NCBI GenBank assembly: GCA_020634895.1
Contig: JACKAV010000008.1
Coordinates: 124,001-188,000 of the forward strand
Origin: Anaerolineales bacterium
Lineage (GTDB): Bacteria; Chloroflexota; Anaerolineae; Anaerolineales; Villigracilaceae
Reading direction: 5' to 3'
DNA length: 64,000 nucleotides
In this document: positions 62,307-64,000 of the stretch, piece after piece
Position numbering within the stretch: the first letter of the stretch is position 1
How the letters are laid out: each line of letters starts with the position of its first letter
The notes under the pieces: generated by a model
Database searches by the model: none
What the model was told of the DNA's origin: nothing
Seen by the model: only the letters and a program-made list of their open reading frames with translations
Position numbers and translations under genes: made by a program

Positions 62307-62579
62307 ATGAAATTTTTCAAAACCATCCTTCGCATCTGGCTTGCATTTGTAAGCGCCATCGGGTTTGTCGCCGGCTGGATCTTTCTGGCGCATTCCCCAA
62401 AACCGGCGCCATACGTTGCAGACGCCGCAACCGCGTCAGGCGTTGCTGACCTTCCGCCGGTGCCGTCGCTGGATAGTTTAATCACCAGTAACAGCGCACC
62501 GTCGAATACCAACTTCACGATCTCGCGTCCCTCACGCGTATTCGCATCGTCACCCCGCCTCCGCACCGGCGGTTCATAG
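62307..62579 (+). CDS. Small single-pass membrane protein in redox operon
   Basis: The 90-aa protein has one membrane segment (about 7-29) near the N-terminus and a Pro/Ser/Ala-rich extracellular tail. A ribosome site (AAAGGAACTC) precedes the ATG. The tail has Thr in ATASG, SNTNFT and similar contexts, so it could be a flavinylation target of ApbE (which attaches FMN to Thr in short Ser/Thr motifs), but it lacks a clear textbook D(X)SGAT-type site. Its neighbours tie it to extracytoplasmic electron transfer. Confidence 0.75.
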   Translation: MKFFKTILRIWLAFVSAIGFVAGWIFLAHSPKPAPYVADAATASGVADLPPVPSLDSLITSNSAPSNTNFTISRPSRVFASSPRLRTGGS

Positions 62580-62594
62580 AAAAATCATAGAAAA

Positions 62595-63512
62595 ATGGAA
62601 ACATATAAATTCCGCGCCATGAATTCCGACATTACTTTCGCCGCGGTTGGCGAAGGCGCTGAAGTTGGGTTCAAAGCAGCTCAGTACTACATGCAGTTTG
62701 CCGAACAGCGCTTTAGTCGTTTCATCGAAGACAGCGAACTCAGCCGGATGAACCGCTCGGCGGGGAAGTGGTTCAAAGTATCGCCTGAAATGATGAGCCT
62801 GCTGCAAACTGCGCTTGAATGCCATGAGCAAACGGAAGGGATGTTCGACCCCGCCATTTTGCCGGACTTAAGACACGCGGGCTACACCAGCAGTTTTGAC
62901 GTGATCCGCCTCGGCGCGGACCCGGAGCCTGTGCGCTCCTCCCAGAGCAGGTCAAAGCCTTTTAGCTCGATCCAACTCAACGTCGAAGAAGGAAGCGTTC
63001 TGCTTCCCGTGGAAATGCAAATTGACCTGGGCGGCATCGCCAAAGGATGGATCGCCGAACAGACGGCACGCGTTTTAGCGGATTACTCTCCCGTGTGCGC
63101 CGTCAATGCCGGCGGCGATATGTTCCTGATCGGGCATCCGCTTGGCGGCTGGGAAGTGCAAATGGAAGACCCGCGTGACCCGTCGCAGGACCTGATGACG
63201 CTGATCGTGGAAGACGGCGCGGTTGTGACCTCTTCCATCGCCAAGCGGGTTTGGAAGCAGGGCGATAAACAACGGCACCATCTGATCGACCCGCGCAGCG
63301 GCGAACCGGCGGAAACACCCTGGCTGAGCGTGACCTGTTTTGCAGAAACCGCCGCCAAAGCCGAGACGTTTGCAAAATCCGTTCTGATCGGCGGACCGGA
63401 TTATGCCGAAAGAATGTTGCTGAAATTTCCCGAATTGAATTTCCTTGCTGTCAATCAGGAAGGACAGATCTGGAGTTCCATCCACAAGAAGGAGTTGGTA
63501 CGTGACTACTAA
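62595..63512 (+). CDS. apbE: FAD:protein FMN transferase (ApbE)
   Basis: ApbE attaches FMN to Thr/Ser of redox proteins, usually outside the cytoplasm. The 305-aa protein has the family motifs: ELSRMNR, DLGGIAKGW (FAD/Mg binding), NAGGDMF and VVTSS. No export signal is visible, so it may act inside the cell or start further along; an alternative in-frame start is Met9 (MNSDITF). The ribosome site is weak. The next gene overlaps by 11 bases, and the ferric-reductase-like protein is the natural partner. Confidence 0.93.
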   Translation: METYKFRAMNSDITFAAVGEGAEVGFKAAQYYMQFAEQRFSRFIEDSELSRMNRSAGKWFKVSPEMMSLLQTALECHEQTEGMFDPAILPDLRHAGYTSSFDVIRLGADPEPVRSSQSRSKPFSSIQLNVEEGSVLLPVEMQIDLGGIAKGWIAEQTARVLADYSPVCAVNAGGDMFLIGHPLGGWEVQMEDPRDPSQDLMTLIVEDGAVVTSSIAKRVWKQGDKQRHHLIDPRSGEPAETPWLSVTCFAETAAKAETFAKSVLIGGPDYAERMLLKFPELNFLAVNQEGQIWSSIHKKELVRDY

Positions 63513-64000
63513 TACTGCATTGAAAAAACCCTTCATTCAAACCGCCATAAACGGGATCCTGACGCTGGGAATGATCGTCGTTGGCATCATCACGGTGACC
63601 TTCGGTTTGTATGTGCTGAGGACCAGCCCTGGAACTTCATTGATGGAACAGGCGCGCGCCCTGCTCTCGCTCGACAGCACGCAGACGTGGTGGTACATCA
63701 CCCGCGCCTCCGGCTTGATGGGGTATCTCTTGATCTGGTTCTCGATGATCTGGGGTTTTGCCGTCGGCAGCAAGGTCTTCGACCCGATGCTCGAGCGCAT
63801 GTTCAGTTACGACTTTCATGAACATCTCTCGTGGCTTGGGCTGGCATTCGTGGGCTTGCATGTGGTTGTGCTTCTCTTCGATAAGTTTCAACCGTTCACC
63901 ATCTGGCAGGTGTTATTCCCGTTCGTGGCGCCATACCGCCCGTTCTGGACCGGCGTCGGCATTATGAGCTTCTATATGTTCCTGCTGGTGACGGCGACTT
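63502..64000 (+). CDS. Ferric-reductase-like membrane protein, 3' end beyond window
   Basis: The GTG at 63502 has AAGGAG upstream and overlaps apbE by 11 bases; the frame runs off the window after 166 codons. The part seen has membrane segments at about 20-42, 65-88 and 104-126, and another near the edge. His residues in DFHEHLSW and LHVVVLLF (His113 and His129, by count) fit the heme ligands of ferric-reductase/NOX-like membrane domains. With ApbE upstream, it is likely a cytochrome that passes electrons to or from a flavinylated partner. Confidence 0.85.
   Translation, partial: MTTNTALKKPFIQTAINGILTLGMIVVGIITVTFGLYVLRTSPGTSLMEQARALLSLDSTQTWWYITRASGLMGYLLIWFSMIWGFAVGSKVFDPMLERMFSYDFHEHLSWLGLAFVGLHVVVLLFDKFQPFTIWQVLFPFVAPYRPFWTGVGIMSFYMFLLVTAT

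Noticed and set aside
1..64000. CRISPR array, prophage or insertion sequence
   Set aside because: No regular short repeats with spacers, no transposase, integrase or phage structural gene is visible.

Overview
The window looks like chromosome from an Anaerolineae-type Chloroflexota bacterium. The evidence is Pro/Thr-rich secreted proteins and lipoproteins, a MurA with Asp in place of the usual catalytic Cys, a T-box-controlled long (eukaryote-like) IleS, a bifunctional FTCD, and a very large set of GAF-domain signalling proteins. This placement is inferred from gene content; no rRNA is present. I see no phage, transposase, integrase or CRISPR array.

Layout. 1-1648 (minus): type IV/Tad pilus genes (prepilin peptidase, TadE-like protein cut by the window edge). 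1772-7745: housekeeping genes murA, a thioredoxin/lipoprotein operon, ftsY-prfB (prfB needs a programmed +1 frameshift) and an S1-domain protein. 8069-10514: FTCD and a Tat-exported phosphoesterase. 10536-14001: promoter, T-box leader and ileS. 14099-16903: lipid genes (Pcs-like CDP-alcohol phosphatidyltransferase, PlsC-like acyltransferase, lipid kinase) and a GNAT. 16937-18855: molybdenum-cofactor genes (MocA and a YqeC-MocA fusion). 18979-19881: a response regulator with a dead GGDEF domain.

20091-51852 (minus) is the most striking part. It is about 31.8 kb of tightly packed genes that read as one transcription unit of 16 genes. In transcription order they are: two single-domain response regulators; eleven membrane receptors, each with GAF domains and none with a kinase domain; a ParA-type ATPase; a soluble GAF/PAS hybrid histidine kinase with two receiver domains; a threonine synthase fused to a receiver domain; and an EamA-family transporter. 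The eleven receptors end in the same ~45-residue segment, which aligns with the start of the second GAF region of the hybrid kinase, so they look like kinase sensors cut at a fixed point. I propose that the receptors feed one shared cytoplasmic kinase, that ParA positions the assembly, and that output goes to free receivers and to an amino-acid biosynthetic enzyme. I know of no described system with this make-up.

51965-64000: tRNA-Gly(CCC) with a near-consensus promoter; a polyprenyl diphosphate synthase and a HAD phosphatase; a small conserved protein; a bacterial SET-domain protein divergent from a large patatin-like protein with membrane segments; a radical SAM/helix-hairpin-helix protein; and an OmpR-type two-component pair divergent from an operon of two small membrane-associated proteins, ApbE and a ferric-reductase-like membrane protein. 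The divergent spacer carries a PHO-box-like direct repeat in activator position. Only 7746-8068 and 10515-10857 are gene-free for more than 300 bases. The first holds an S1-gene promoter and little else; the second holds the ileS promoter and T-box.
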